NCBI RefSeq assembly: GCF_050003625.1
Contig: NC_134400.1
Span: 63,426,241-63,490,240, forward strand
From: Haematobia irritans
Taxonomy: Eukaryota > Arthropoda > Insecta > Diptera > Muscidae
Reading direction: 5' to 3'
DNA length: 64,000 nucleotides
The position numbers and the translations under genes were made by a program. The notes beneath the pieces are model-generated. The model was not told the origin of the DNA. It did no database searches and was given only the letters and a program-made list of their open reading frames with translations. Position 1 is the first letter of the stretch. Every line of letters begins with the position of its first letter. This document shows positions 1 to 10,808 of this stretch, in pieces.

Positions 1-57
1 TTAGTTATCAATGAATATTAGGAGTAGGAAAGTTTAAAGCTGCTATTGTACGCATAC

Positions 58-1721
58 TTATATACTTCTTAACAAAATATATTGCTTTACAGTTAATAAA
101 ATAACTAAAATAAAAGCCACGTGACCGCTCATATGATGGAAATGCAAACCCTTCAAGTGGAGATTTGTCTTCTGGACGTCTTTTAATTTCTTCATGACTT
201 CATCGACTTTTTTAGTATGGTTGATGATCATAGGTCCTAATGGTATTAAATTAAATTCAGCTATCTGCGCAATGTCGGCCGTGAAAGTCATCCTGTCTTC
301 CATGACCCGGGTAGATTGAAGGCTGAGCGGAGCTGTAATGGTCGTCCCTCGAACTCTTATGGTGCAGCCAGCTTCAACTTCCAAGATACCTTGAGGCGGT
401 AATTCAATCATCCGTTGAGCACGATCCATACACTGTATATGACCAGCCGTTTGATTGAAAACTTTGAAGATCCAACCATTTGTAAGCTCAAGTTTTTCCC
501 AGAAAGCGTCGATCACAAAATCAGCGAACTGGCAGTTTGGACTGATTAGGGGTTTCAGTGGCGATGTCTCACACGATTGATCGTTAGCATCTCTACAGGG
601 CCAACCTCCGTCACACACGTATTCATCTTCTGCAAACGTCTGACAATTATTTAGATCCGCTTGCGACAACAAGTGATACGAGTCCATTTTTAAGTTATAA
701 ATCATGTATTCATTTCGCAGGACGGGTATCATTTTCCTTCCCAGCTTCTCGAAAGGAATTCCAATTAATTTATGGAGCTGCGATACCTGGTCATTAAATA
801 GAGGCACCCATACAGATACTACCAGGCGGTCTCCGATAACAGTAGCCTTCGCCTTTAAAAGTTTATATATGCTGCGAAGCTGGTTCTCCGCTGTTCCTGG
901 CAACTTCAAGTGCTCCGGGATGTGCTCTCGAATTTTGTTTATCTCTTCCTGCAACTGTATAGGCGTTATTAAGGAAGGATTTAATTTCCCGTGATTCATG
1001 TCGATCAGCAACGCCAACATTTGTAGTTGAATTTTTTCATTTTCTTCCACAATGATCTGAAGTTCCTTAGCAATCATAAAGAACTTATTCGACTCCCGAT
1101 GGAAGAAATAGTCCTCTTTAACTGTCTCTGTGATATTATCAATGCGGGCACCTATACTTTTAAAGGTTTTGTTGACGTCATCTGTTGTTCGCCGCAGGAT
1201 ATTTAAGGTGGACTCCACTACCGATGTTTGTTGTTTCACGAGATACTTTAGATTATGTTGGTTATCTAGTAGACTCTTCATATTCTCCTCCATGGCTTTC
1301 CTATCCTCAGAATCCATTGTACCGAAAAGAATGTGCTGACGCGATCCGATGAACTCCAATGGGGCTCGTTTGGTTCTTTTATCATCGCGCGGAAAAAGGA
1401 ATTGATTTGTTCTTTCCATATTTAGTAACTGGCGTTCGATGGTACCCAGTATATGACTGCACTGAGCTTCGAACGACTGCAGTTTCGTACACGTCCGCCG
1501 CATATCTTTTAGGACGGGATCAGCCTTTTCAATCACGCCAAAAAAGGTTCCATATCGAAATATACAACCAAATTCCATTTTGACGAAACTACATCTACGG
1601 AACCGATATGATCAAGGTATATTATGGCCGAGTCCTTCACGCTCTTCAGCGATGTCCCAATCGGTAGGGAACTTGATACACCTCCAATAAATATCAAAAG
1701 TAACGCCCAAATATGAGACAT
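58..1721 (-). pseudogene. env: BEL/Pao retrotransposon envelope-like gene, frameshifted
   Basis: The reading starts at a Met at 1721 with a hydrophobic signal-like segment (MSHIWALLLIFIGGVSS) and continues in a second frame from about 1578 to a stop near 58. Seen: a furin-type R-x-K-R site at about 1362-1374 followed by a glycine-containing stretch that could be a fusion peptide; long helical heptad-like regions; several cysteines; and a hydrophobic C-terminal segment (about residues 483-503 of the 506-residue downstream frame) fitting a membrane anchor. This layout matches the baculovirus-F-like envelope family of insect LTR elements, which would act at the cell surface in membrane fusion. 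The two frames overlap at 1533-1578 around a run of six A at 1540-1545, so one indel there has broken the gene. It lies directly downstream of the integrase, as expected for a third ORF expressed by splicing. The 3' LTR is outside the window. Confidence 0.82.
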
Positions 1722-2234
1722 TTTTATTCTTGATCTGCTGCCAAACGTCGTGCAATTTACCCGTGTAATCTTCGGTGGCTCTTGTTCCGAGGACACATTC
1801 TCCAAAGGGCATATCTTATTTATTGGCCTCTTCATAGAATTAGAAGCAGTTTTTACTGTGACAGCTCTCACTAAGCCGTCCTTTCCAGGATGCACATTCG
1901 TAATTCGCCCTAGAGGCCACCTTGCCGGATGGGTTTCCTCATTCTTCAAAATGACAACTTGACCTTCCTGCAGATTTTGTTTTACAGTCTTCCATTTGTA
2001 CCTTTGCTGTAAATTGGTCAAATAATCGTTGGTCCAATTGTTCCAAAAGCGTTTCCTCATCTTCTGCACCAATTTCCACCGATCTAGACAACCGATCGCT
2101 AAGGCGTTGACAGATTCTAGGGCTTCTATCAGAGGTCGGCCAATAAGAAAATGACCAGGAGTAAGAACGTCTAGGCCCCCATCGCCGTTGCTGGACTTCA
2201 CTGCTGAGGACTTCCCGGCGGAATAAAATGCCAC
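1722..2234 (-). pseudogene. BEL/Pao integrase C-terminal region, out of frame with the rest of pol
   Basis: This frame contains the DVLTPGHFLIGRPL motif followed by an RW..V....FW..W...YL.xLQ..RW pattern and a basic DNA-binding tail (GQVVILK..., RWPLGRI), typical of the integrase end of BEL/Pao polyproteins. It should be continuous with the large gag-pol frame that ends at 2198, but the two overlap in different frames (2198-2234). The block that normally carries GGLWEA and the region up to the conserved CLNSRPL motif is absent, so a deletion of very roughly 80 codons plus a frame change lies at the junction. The same frame runs on into the env signal segment. Confidence 0.8.
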
Positions 2235-5200
2235 TTAACCAGCTGATGCTCCAAAACTTCTGCCAAATTGGCATTTCGCTTTATTACCTGTGCAAACTCT
2301 CTTTCCATAGCACCGGCAGCTCCAACAAAGTTGGTGCCATTGTCGGAATAAATATGACCACTTTTCCCTCTTCTTGCAAAAAACCGCTTGAGTGCGGCCA
2401 TAAAAGCATCCGTAGTGAGACCGCTAACCGCTTCCAAATGAATGGCCCTTGTCGTCATGCAAATAAAAACAGCAATGTATCCTTTCCCATTAGAGAACTT
2501 CATTGAAACAGGACCGGCATAATCAACTCCACAATGGTAAAATGGAAATGTCACTTTGACACGATATTCAGGTAAAATGCCCATCAGCTGCTGCTTATTC
2601 TGGTGTTTGTATCTAATACACACCGGACAATTTCTTATAATCTTTTTTATACAATTCTTCACATTAATGATCCAGAACTTACTTCTCACTGTACATTCCA
2701 AGAGTCGATTTCCTCCGTGCATTGTTTTCTCATGTGAGTCCCGGACAATTAAATCCGCCAGTCTGGATCTTTGAATAATCATTGGATGTTTCTGATCAAG
2801 CTGCAAATTTGAGTACTGCAATCGACCTCCAACTCTTAGGATACCCTCTTCGTCTAAATATGGATGTAAGCTCGACAACTTGTGCCGATGGTCAACTTGG
2901 ATATCCTTTTTTAGCTTTTGTAACTCCAGCGGCCATTCTGCAATCTGATGACCTTTAATTACATATCTCTCTGCGTTCAACAACTCTTCTCGGGTTAAAT
3001 AAGGCGGAAAGGACCTGTTTCCTTTCAACTTCTCAACGAACCGTAGGATGTAAGAGCAAACTCTCAGTAGTCGTCCGTGCGTCGAATACCTCTCTATCAA
3101 CTCATTCACCAGGGTGGGCGCTTCCTTGATCGCGGTAGATGTGCATATACTCGCTTGTGGCGGGGCTAGTGACCATTCCGTCTCTGGCATACTCAACCAC
3201 TCGGGACCACTCCACCACAATTTTAAGTCTTTCAATTTATCTGGAGACACTCCTCGTGAACCCAGGTCTGCTGGATTTTCTTTTGATTTGACATACCGCC
3301 ATTGAGCTTGAGGAACCAAACTTCGTATGCCGGCTACTCGTGTTCTTATAAATTTGTCCTTACTCTTATTATTCTCTATCCAAGCCAAAGCTATTGTAGA
3401 GTCACTCCATGCATAAACCTCCAAATCCGCTTTGACCACATCAACGATTTTCCTCAAGAGCCTAGCCAGTAAAAATGCTGCACAAAGCTCTAGTTTGGGA
3501 AGAGTCTTCTTGTTTTTGATAGGGTTCACCTTACTCTTAGAAGAGAGCAAAGCCACTCCTTTTCCAGTTTTAACATACACTACTGCCGCATACGCCTTCT
3601 CAGATGCATCTGAGAATCCCAAAATTTGCATTTTATTGGTGGATGAAGTGTTCAGCCATCTAGGTATATGAACGTCCTGTAGAGATGACATTTTCGTCAC
3701 AAACTGCTTCCAGCTCTTTTCCAACTCCTCATTTAATTTTTCATCCCAAGACATCTTCAGCAGCCATAAGCTTTGTATAAATATCTTAGCCGTTATTGTG
3801 ACTGGTGTCAGCAAACCAAGTGGGTCAAATATCTTGGCTAAATACGACAATGCCAGTCGCTTGGTTGTAACTTCAGATGAGTATTCTGATATCTTGAATC
3901 GAAAATAGTCTTCATTGGGTTTCCATTGTAGCCCCAAAGTTTTCACGTTGGTGTTTTCGTCGATATCTATTATTTCAAACTCCTTGTCTTCTCTTGATGA
4001 TTTTACGACTTGCTCGCTGTTCGAACACCATTTTCTCAAATGGAAGCCGTAGTGCTCAAAATGTCTCGATATTTCTTGCTGAATCCGTAGACACTCCTCT
4101 ATAGAGTCGGCACCAGTAAGAAGATCGTCCATGTAAAAATCTTCCCCCATTATCTTCCTCACTTTAGTATTTTGGCATTCCTTGGCAATCTGCATCAATG
4201 TTCTGACCGCTAGAAAAGGGGCACTCGCTGTCTCGAATGTTACTGTTGTCAATTGATACTGCTTTATCTCTTCATTCGTATCTTTGCGCCAAAGGACGTG
4301 TTGATACTCCTGGCTCTCCTCGTTTACCATTATTTGCCTGTACATCTTTTCGACGTCTGATGAAATAACAAACCTTTTAAAGCGAAAGTTTGTTAACACG
4401 TCAAAAACGTCTCTCTGCAAACGAGGGCCGACATGCATTACATCATTGAGACTTCTTCCATTTGTTGTTTTGGCGGATGCATCGAAAACAACTCTGACTT
4501 TCGTAGTCAGGCTGTCTTCTCGAACTACAGCTTGATGCGGCAAATAATATTTACCTCGACGAAGCTCCTCCACCGGTCTCATGTGCCCAAGCTTAATGTA
4601 TTCTTCCATAATTCGAGCATATTCAGCTTTCATGACATCATCCTTGCTCAATTTTCTCTCCAAACTTCTGAGCCTCGCTGCTGCCTGTTTGTATGATGAT
4701 CCAAGGGTTTTGTCTTCTTTAAACGGGATTTGAACTACAAATCGGCCATCCGCACTTCTTTTTGTAGTAGCATCATATAACTCAAGACACCTCTCGTCAT
4801 CGTTTGTGACCATGTCATATTCTACCTCCTCTGTTTCCCAAAATTTCTCAATTTCCGTAGTGACATGAACGGCTTTCTTTCCTCCTGGTGCTCGAACTGT
4901 TAATGGACCTGACAGCATCAATCCCAGCTTGGTATTTTGTCCCAGCATTCCGTTGGACGTTTTATTTAAATGAAGTATTGTATGATGATTAAATCCACAT
5001 GTTCCGCATTTAACGCTACCCTCGCAGCGACTGCTTTGGTTGTGGCCTAAGCACCTACAGCATATTTTCCTCGACTTAGCCGATGCAACTCGCTCCTCTG
5101 TCAACAACCTCAAGAAGCTTCGACAGTCTACAATCGGATGACCTTGTCTCTTACAATAAAGACACGTGTTCTTGTCTATATAAAGAGCCACACTTCTCAT

Positions 5201-6469
5201 AGGCTGTAGTTGGCGTTGATTCTGATTGCTCGAATACTTCCTTGTACCCGCTGCTTCTAATATCTGCCACCGCTCCTCCAAAAACGCTAAGACATCTTTA
5301 AGCTCCTGAATTTCCTTAGACTTCTTTGTATGCTGCTCGTATAACAGTAATCCTTCTTTGTCTAGTTTGCGGATGATTATACGAGCTATGATAGCATCCG
5401 AATCGTCAATATCACACTGCCTTGCTCTTAACCCTTGGACGCATTCTATGGTCGTATCTAGTAACGTTTTAACTTGTTTAGAGTTTTCACTGTTAACATA
5501 TGGTTGGTCCAAAAGCCGATCAAGTGTTGTTTCGAACAAAATTCTCTTGTTCCCATAGCGTTGGGTTATTATCTCCCATGCTGGTTTATAATTGCTTCCG
5601 TCTGCTGTTAAATGTTTTATTACTTTCGACGCTTCTCCTTTTATGTGAGCTTTCAAATGAAACATTTTCTCGACATCTGATAAACTGCCATTATCGTGAA
5701 TCAGCTGTTTATATAAATCGTGGAACGATGACCATTCTTCCACTTTACCATAAAAATCGGGTATTTTTATTTCTGCTAGTTTAATGGGATTTCTTTGTTC
5801 ATTCAGCTTGTCCAATTTTTGTAACAGAGCCGTTTTATTTACGTCATAAAGCTCCTCAACTGCTTGAATTTCTCTGCTGATAGACTCGCAGTCCCCATCA
5901 TGATTAAAGCTCAAATCCCAGAAGAGCTCATCTAACTCCTTCATCTGTCCTTCCAAGGACTTCTGCGCCTCTCCCAGCACCACTTTGCTGTCCATTGCTT
6001 CTAATCTTTCCATTACGGATTTCACTTTATAAATTAGCTTCCGTATGCGGTCTTTCTTCTTTTCCGCCAATTTCTCACTTTGGAAATCTTGGAATTCTTC
6101 CTCTACTCGATCCTTCATCTGTGAATCCTGTCTTTCTGGCCGATAGTTATCTTGTATTTTTATATTGCTTGAAGTTCCAGCATCCTGCATATGTGATTCT
6201 TCCTGCTCCGACTTCAAAGCTGCAGCGATCTCTCCCACTGCAATTTTCACAGTTAAATAGTATTGATTTTTAAAATAAGGGTCATTGTTGATCCCTAATA
6301 GCTCCAATTTGGCATGGTTATTATGAAACTCCTGCCAAAGTGCTTCCAACTGGACTCTGCAGTTTTCTTTCACAACACCTCGGGCTGTCTCCTTAATACA
6401 GCTCCGCTTTAAAGAATCGATTTTGTCGCCAATCTCTTGCTGGCGCTTATAATATTGTTCCCGATTCAT
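2198..6469 (-). CDS. gag-pol: BEL/Pao gag-pol polyprotein with protease deletion and truncated integrase
   Basis: An uninterrupted 1423-residue frame. In order: N-terminal coiled gag (residues 1-225); the DUF1759-type gag core (KLAEIKIPDFYGKVEEW..., about 228-400); CCHC knuckles (CLYCKRQGHPIVDC and a second Cys cluster, about 440-495); a linker going straight to TKLGLMLSGPL (about 508-518); RT with FYMDDLLTGADS as active site; RNase H (KLELCAAFLLARLL, YAWSDSTIALAWI); an HHCC zinc region (H...CPVCIRYKH); and the integrase core with its first Asp (GVDYAGP) and second Asp (YSDNGTNF). The frame stops at PPGSPQQ before the catalytic Glu. In BEL elements TKLGWILSG normally follows the aspartic protease; here no D[ST]G protease is present between the knuckles and that motif. 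The start Met is at 6469. The good frame suggests a young copy or a defective lineage amplified in trans. Confidence 0.9.
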   Translation of the reverse strand: MNREQYYKRQQEIGDKIDSLKRSCIKETARGVVKENCRVQLEALWQEFHNNHAKLELLGINNDPYFKNQYYLTVKIAVGEIAAALKSEQEESHMQDAGTSSNIKIQDNYRPERQDSQMKDRVEEEFQDFQSEKLAEKKKDRIRKLIYKVKSVMERLEAMDSKVVLGEAQKSLEGQMKELDELFWDLSFNHDGDCESISREIQAVEELYDVNKTALLQKLDKLNEQRNPIKLAEIKIPDFYGKVEEWSSFHDLYKQLIHDNGSLSDVEKMFHLKAHIKGEASKVIKHLTADGSNYKPAWEIITQRYGNKRILFETTLDRLLDQPYVNSENSKQVKTLLDTTIECVQGLRARQCDIDDSDAIIARIIIRKLDKEGLLLYEQHTKKSKEIQELKDVLAFLEERWQILEAAGTRKYSSNQNQRQLQPMRSVALYIDKNTCLYCKRQGHPIVDCRSFLRLLTEERVASAKSRKICCRCLGHNQSSRCEGSVKCGTCGFNHHTILHLNKTSNGMLGQNTKLGLMLSGPLTVRAPGGKKAVHVTTEIEKFWETEEVEYDMVTNDDERCLELYDATTKRSADGRFVVQIPFKEDKTLGSSYKQAAARLRSLERKLSKDDVMKAEYARIMEEYIKLGHMRPVEELRRGKYYLPHQAVVREDSLTTKVRVVFDASAKTTNGRSLNDVMHVGPRLQRDVFDVLTNFRFKRFVISSDVEKMYRQIMVNEESQEYQHVLWRKDTNEEIKQYQLTTVTFETASAPFLAVRTLMQIAKECQNTKVRKIMGEDFYMDDLLTGADSIEECLRIQQEISRHFEHYGFHLRKWCSNSEQVVKSSREDKEFEIIDIDENTNVKTLGLQWKPNEDYFRFKISEYSSEVTTKRLALSYLAKIFDPLGLLTPVTITAKIFIQSLWLLKMSWDEKLNEELEKSWKQFVTKMSSLQDVHIPRWLNTSSTNKMQILGFSDASEKAYAAVVYVKTGKGVALLSSKSKVNPIKNKKTLPKLELCAAFLLARLLRKIVDVVKADLEVYAWSDSTIALAWIENNKSKDKFIRTRVAGIRSLVPQAQWRYVKSKENPADLGSRGVSPDKLKDLKLWWSGPEWLSMPETEWSLAPPQASICTSTAIKEAPTLVNELIERYSTHGRLLRVCSYILRFVEKLKGNRSFPPYLTREELLNAERYVIKGHQIAEWPLELQKLKKDIQVDHRHKLSSLHPYLDEEGILRVGGRLQYSNLQLDQKHPMIIQRSRLADLIVRDSHEKTMHGGNRLLECTVRSKFWIINVKNCIKKIIRNCPVCIRYKHQNKQQLMGILPEYRVKVTFPFYHCGVDYAGPVSMKFSNGKGYIAVFICMTTRAIHLEAVSGLTTDAFMAALKRFFARRGKSGHIYSDNGTNFVGAAGAMEREFAQVIKRNANLAEVLEHQLVKWHFIPPGSPQQ

Positions 6470-6733
6470 TCTGACTATAGTGTTGTTTTTATTTGTTTTT
6501 TTAATTCGTTGTCGAAGCCACGAATTACGCTTTTACTACCAATTCTTTTTTTTTAATGGGTTTCTTATCTTTCTTCTCGTTGTTAAAAGCCACGAGGACG
6601 CTTATTCACTACTTTTATGAAGTGAATTTTAAACAATTATATATTTTTCTTTTTTAATTGTTTGTAGGGTCTGATTCTAATTGAGCTTCTTACCTCTGGT
6701 GGGGGATAGCTTCAATTTTTACGAAGGACCAAA
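6470..6733 (-). other. BEL 5' leader with primer-binding region
   Basis: Between the gag start and the LTR edge. On the minus strand the segment next to the LTR reads TTTGGTCCTTCGTAAAAATT (around 6714-6733), resembling the TTTGGTCCTTCG leader seen in other BEL elements. The rest is AT-rich and noncoding. Confidence 0.6.
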
Positions 6734-7305
6734 TGTTTGTAATCGAAACAAACGTGTTGAGTAGTTTTTTCATACTAAATCTTTATTTGAACCTCTGCTA
6801 TCACAAAGGTTTTGACAAATCTTAAATCTAGTCTAGAGGCAACACTTGGTTACCCCATATCTTGGTTACCTATAATCTTATCGCTATCCTAAATATACAA
6901 ATGCTGCGGAGTTTTATTATGGTCTTCTTAGGAGAGAAGATCTTAAACACAACGACACCCAAATAGAGACCACCCTAAACAACCAAATGCACTTAACATA
7001 CATTATCTTCAGTGCTCTTCATGATCGTTTTTAAGGGCATTTCAATTATCAGTGGAATATCACCAACGGTGATATTACATGTTCAATGCATTTGCTTGAA
7101 CACCTTTCATGCTTTGAGTACCACCTTTACCGTTCGGTATTGATATGGTACCATGCGGGGTTGGCTAACTGTCAATAGCGTACGATATCGATTTGAGCCC
7201 GTATGGTAGTAAATATTCTGTGGGTGTATTTCCTGAAGGTTTTGTCGGGGTTTTCTGTTTTCTCAATGAGGTTGTATTCAAATATCGATTGATGAAATAA
7301 TAACT
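6734..7305 (-). repeat. Probable 5' LTR of the BEL element, outer end undefined
   Basis: The inner edge is the TG at 6734 (CA on the element strand) directly next to the primer-binding leader. The outer edge is not provable because the partner LTR is outside the window; a mariner end begins at 7308, so the LTR ends at or before about 7305. No gene is visible in this stretch. Confidence 0.5.
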
Positions 7306-7307
7306 TA

Positions 7308-7489
7308 CGAGGGCGGTTCGGAAACTTCTTAGCCTATCAATGAAAGAGAATAGTTAGTTTTTCAAAAATATTTTTATTTGTCAATATAATCTCCTGAAAC
7401 TTCAATACACTTAGTCCAACGCTTTTCTAGCAATTCTATCCCTTGATTAAAATAGTTTTCCTCAAGGTCTTCAAAATGGTTTACAACTG
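7308..7489 (-). pseudogene. Mariner-1, 3' end: transposase C-terminus and terminal repeat
   Basis: Minus-strand translation gives the mariner C-terminal signature (ELLEKRWTKCIEVSGDYI). After it comes a TIR beginning CGAGGGCGGTTCGGAAACTTC on the + strand, flanked by TA at 7306-7307. The reading is cut at 7489 by element T1; the other half resumes at about 9744. The middle of the transposase, including the second catalytic Asp block, is missing, so this copy is inactive. Confidence 0.8.
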
Positions 7490-7696
7490 TACACTGTTAG
7501 AAAAATATGTTTTTCATATGTTCCGATATAAACAAAATGTGTTTCGGGCACAATTTTTAAACACAATATATTTAAGTGCAAACATGTAATGTTCCTAAAC
7601 TAACACTAAATGTTTGGGACACATATGTTAATATGTTAGAATATATTATGTTTGGGACATGAATGTTTCATAAAAATAATATGTGTGAATGTAAAC

Positions 7697-8384
7697 CAAA
7701 GGCCTGCACAAGCCTATTCGAAGTAATGTTCTAGTGTTCTAGTGAAGGCAATACACTCCACGAATACTTCGAATACTTCGATTAATGAATAAAACAAAAC
7801 CACTGTAAAGCGATTACAGTGTCAAGCATTGCAGAGCCATAACATTCAAAAGGAATCGTTTTACAGTTTTTTTCAATATTTTGGTTTTGAAGTAATCGTC
7901 ACGATACGAGTAAATCAAAACATTTTTATTGAAGATAGAATACTTTGCATTAGCAACGACGAAACTTCGTATGAGACACGAAGTAACTATCAAACAAAAG
8001 CCAAACACAATCGTCGATCAGTTGATTGGCAGAAGTCAATGAATGCAGGCTGTGAGCGGGTCTGTGCTTTTTATTGTATGTGCCAACAATAAACAAAATA
8101 GGAATGGTGTGTATGTGTGTGTAGCATACTATTATAGTTGAGAAAACGAAATAACTTCATCTACACAGAAATGGAAATTATAAAACGAATGCATTTGGAA
8201 TTCCGATTACATTCGAATACTTCAAAACATTGTTGGGTGCTTGCTTTACTGGGTTCTATTTGTTTTGGTTCACAATGTGCAAGGTTTCTATTTCACTCGT
8301 TTGAGAAATGGACACTGAAGTTACTACTCGAATTGTGTGGCGTGTGCTTGAAGTATTCGCTTGTGTATTCGTTGCAGAGGTTTG
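7697..8384. mobile_element. hAT-like MITE inside T1, 8-bp TSD ATGTAAAC
   Basis: 688 bp bounded by CAAAGGCCTGCA on the left and TGCAGAGGTTTG on the right (imperfect TIRs). The flanks 7689-7696 and 8385-8392 are identical, ATGTAAAC. The segment is absent from T2 and T3 at the matching point, which read straight through GTAAACATATAT. Internal repeats of GAATACTTCGAA are present near the ends. No transposase. Confidence 0.88.
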
Positions 8385-9191
8385 ATGTAAACATATATAA
8401 ATTTACAAATTTCGAGTGAACATATATATGTAGAGAGAGAGAGAGAGTATAGAGAAAGAAATAGAGATGGAAATCGGGAGGGTTGACGAAAGATATCAAC
8501 ATAACACAGCGAGAGAATCAAAAGAGAGCAATTTCTGTGAAACTGCTTGTATGTTGTTTCGGAAAACTGTTTTATAATAAGACCAAAAATTTGATATGCT
8601 TAAGTCTAAATATTATTTAATTTGAATACTCATGTAAAGAGAATAGACATTCGGAAGCGGGCATTAACTTCGAGTTTTGCAGCTAAAACAATTGAAAAAG
8701 TTTATTTTCTTGAAAATTAATTATTAAAGAAAAGTAAAAGGCAAAACATTTCATTTTAGAACGATAATGCCAACTTAATACCGCCCTTAAGGGTAAAAAT
8801 GAAATTAAGTACAAAAAACGATAAGTTTTAAATGCATTTCAAATGGTGTTAAATGCTAGTAAAAAACTGTTCACACCTAACTAAATTTATGTGTATATTA
8901 TAAAATTATTTATGTATGTTTATACTCGACTCCACGTTCTCCTTTGTTAGAGTTTTTAAATTCCTTCCAAAATTTCAAGCTTTTATACCAAAAACAGTTT
9001 TTGTTACAAAATTGTTATTTTTGCAATAAAAAAATAATATTTTATCCATAAGCTCAGTCCATTTCGTTTATATCAAGCACTGTTCTTTTCTGACTGTAAA
9101 TCTTTAATAACACACATTTCGAAGTTTCATTGTAAAAATTTAATTTAGTAATATAAAAATATAAATAAAAAAATTAAAAAAATTGGTGTTC

Positions 9192-9262
9192 GGTCGGAGT
9201 AGGGATTGAACCCAGGACCCTTTGCACGCAAGGCGGACATGCTAACCACTGCTCCACGTGGC
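9192..9262 (-). repeat. tRNA-like sequence A of T1
   Basis: The minus strand has an A-box-like AGCAGTGGTTAGCATG and a B-box-like GGGTTCAATCCC at tRNA spacing. The acceptor ends do not pair, so it is tRNA-derived rather than a working tRNA gene. The same sequence is in T2 and T3. Confidence 0.7.
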
Positions 9263-9379
9263 CAACAAATATATGTTTCTGTTGAATAATGTTTTGTTTG
9301 CATCGGCTCGTGGGCGCTGCAAACTATGCTATATAAATGTAACTTATAACGATAATTGTCTATTGGTAACTATAACAGC

Positions 9380-9452
9380 TACGTAGCCCAGTGGTAGTGT
9401 GTTGGCTTATAAATTGCATGGTTCCCGGTTCGATTCTCAGTCCAGGCGATGG
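9380..9452 (+). repeat. tRNA-like sequence B of T1
   Basis: The + strand has A-box-like TAGCCCAGTGGTAGTGTG and B-box CGGTTCGATTC at tRNA spacing. It points away from sequence A, about 117 bp from it, so the two internal promoters would fire outward. Conserved in T2 and T3. Confidence 0.7.
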
Positions 9453-9743
9453 GTAAAATTTAAAAAAATTATAAAATTGAATAATTTCTTCAACATTATT
9501 TGTATTACAGAAAAAGGTGCCAAGAACTAAAAAATTTCGTGGAAGTGAAAATTATGTGAGGGAATGAGCACAATCTTCTTTGGGGAATATTCTTCCAAGC
9601 ATATAATATTTTTGGGCTCAAAATGCTTCCAAACATATAATATGTTCACATAAAACAAACATATTAATGTTTCGGCAGTATCCAATAATATATGTGCTAC
9701 CTGCAAAATATGTTTGGAACATATGTTAGAGAAGCGATTTTTT

Positions 9744-10172
9744 CTGAATTTATTGTTTTACCCTTTTGCAGATAGTCAATCAATCAAATACCTTCGAAGT
9801 CCCAAAAACCGTTGCCATAACCTTAACAGCCGATTGAATTGTTTTGCCTTCTTTGGGGCACTTTCTCCAGCTTCAGTCCATTGTTTGGATTGTTCTTTTG
9901 TCTCTGTAGTATAGTGGTGGATCCATGTTTCATCAACAGTTATGAAACGACGCTTAAAATCCATTTTATTTCGCTTAAAACGATCCAAACAAGCTTGAGA
10001 AATGTTCATTCTTATGCGTTTTTGACGACTGTTAACAAATGCGGCACCCATCGTCGATCATTTAATACCATATCATGCACTTTGGCTACAATTTCTCTTG
10101 TTTTGCTGTTTTTGGGTGTGAAGGAGCACTTTCAATCCAATTTCAAAAAACTTACCAAAAATCGAGCATATC
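9744..10172 (-). pseudogene. Mariner-1, N-terminal half of transposase
   Basis: The minus-strand frame contains KRIRMNIS.ACLDRFKRNK, then RRFITVDETWIHHY, the first catalytic Asp block of mariner transposases, and QSKQWTEAGESAPKKAK. Upstream, EIVAKVHDMVLNDRR appears in another frame and joins directly to a WVP-like segment, so the helix-turn-helix linker is deleted. The copy is cut at about 10172 by M1a and at 9743 by T1. Confidence 0.8.
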
Positions 10173-10174
10173 TA

Positions 10175-10806
10175 CACTGAAAAAAAATGTTGCCGTGAGG
10201 TCAAAGATTTCATGTCCTTAAAATACGAATGCAAATTTTGATTAACATAGAAGACACAGTTCTCTAATATAAAGTTTTTTACTTGTACAAAAGTCGATAA
10301 ACTTTTCAATGAAGTCGTATTGTCCTTATAATTAAGTGATTTCATTTAAAAATGGGTATCATAACATGAAAGAAAAAAAATGTTTGGGCTAGGGTCAACT
10401 TGACTTAATAATTAATTAATGAAATTGTCTTAAAATTTGTTGTCTTTTTGCATCTTGACTACAAAGCAAAAAAATCGTTCAAAGATATGACATGTATTTC
10501 AACACTTTATTTTAAAGACGTTTTTTACTTGAAACAAAGCGTAATTTCTACTGGAAGTCGAGTCGAAGATAAAGTTGTCGTTAACTCGTTTTTAAAGGAC
10601 TTTGATAGCATATGAAGAAAAAAAGATGAAAAAGCAAAAAATTAAAATTTGCTTCCTAGAAGCAAGTACACAAAACCCAAATTTAAAAGAGAATTGTGCC
10701 TTAAAAGTATACTTACTTCTGTTCTCCACTTCTTTGGCTCGGAATCAATACCAAAATTTTTACAGTAAAGACAAAATCTTTGGAACCGGGCATATTTTTT
10801 TCAGTG
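10175..10806 (+). mobile_element. M1a: MITE, TIR CACTGAAAAAAA, TA target site
   Basis: 632 bp from CACTGAAAAAAAATG to ATTTTTTTCAGTG with TA on both sides (10173-10174, 10807-10808). Closely similar to M1b (11320-11977, opposite orientation) and M1c (59540-60188). No coding capacity; short AAAATCTTTGG/TTGGAACCGGG words near the right end are shared by the M2 family. Confidence 0.85.
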
Positions 10807-10808
10807 TA

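Larger units (their letters stand above)
7492..9743 (+). mobile_element. T1: non-autonomous element carrying two divergent tRNA-like sequences
   Basis: Starts CACTGTTAGAAAAATATG after TA (7490-7491) and shares its whole length with T2 (13478-17319) and T3 (46817-49568, inverted). No ORF. The ends are rich in short ATATG/CATAT words (AACATATGTTCC, TATGTTTGG), which look like subterminal transposase-binding repeats. The right end here has lost the final GAGGGTG seen in T2 and T3. It sits inside mariner-1 and hosts a hAT-like insertion (7697-8384). It also lacks a central segment present in T2/T3. The TIR start and the TA flank in T2 suggest mobilisation by a Tc1/mariner-like enzyme (inference). 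Confidence 0.75.

Noticed and set aside
9192..9452. Functional tRNA genes
   Set aside because: A and B boxes are present but the acceptor stems do not pair and they travel with a transposon.
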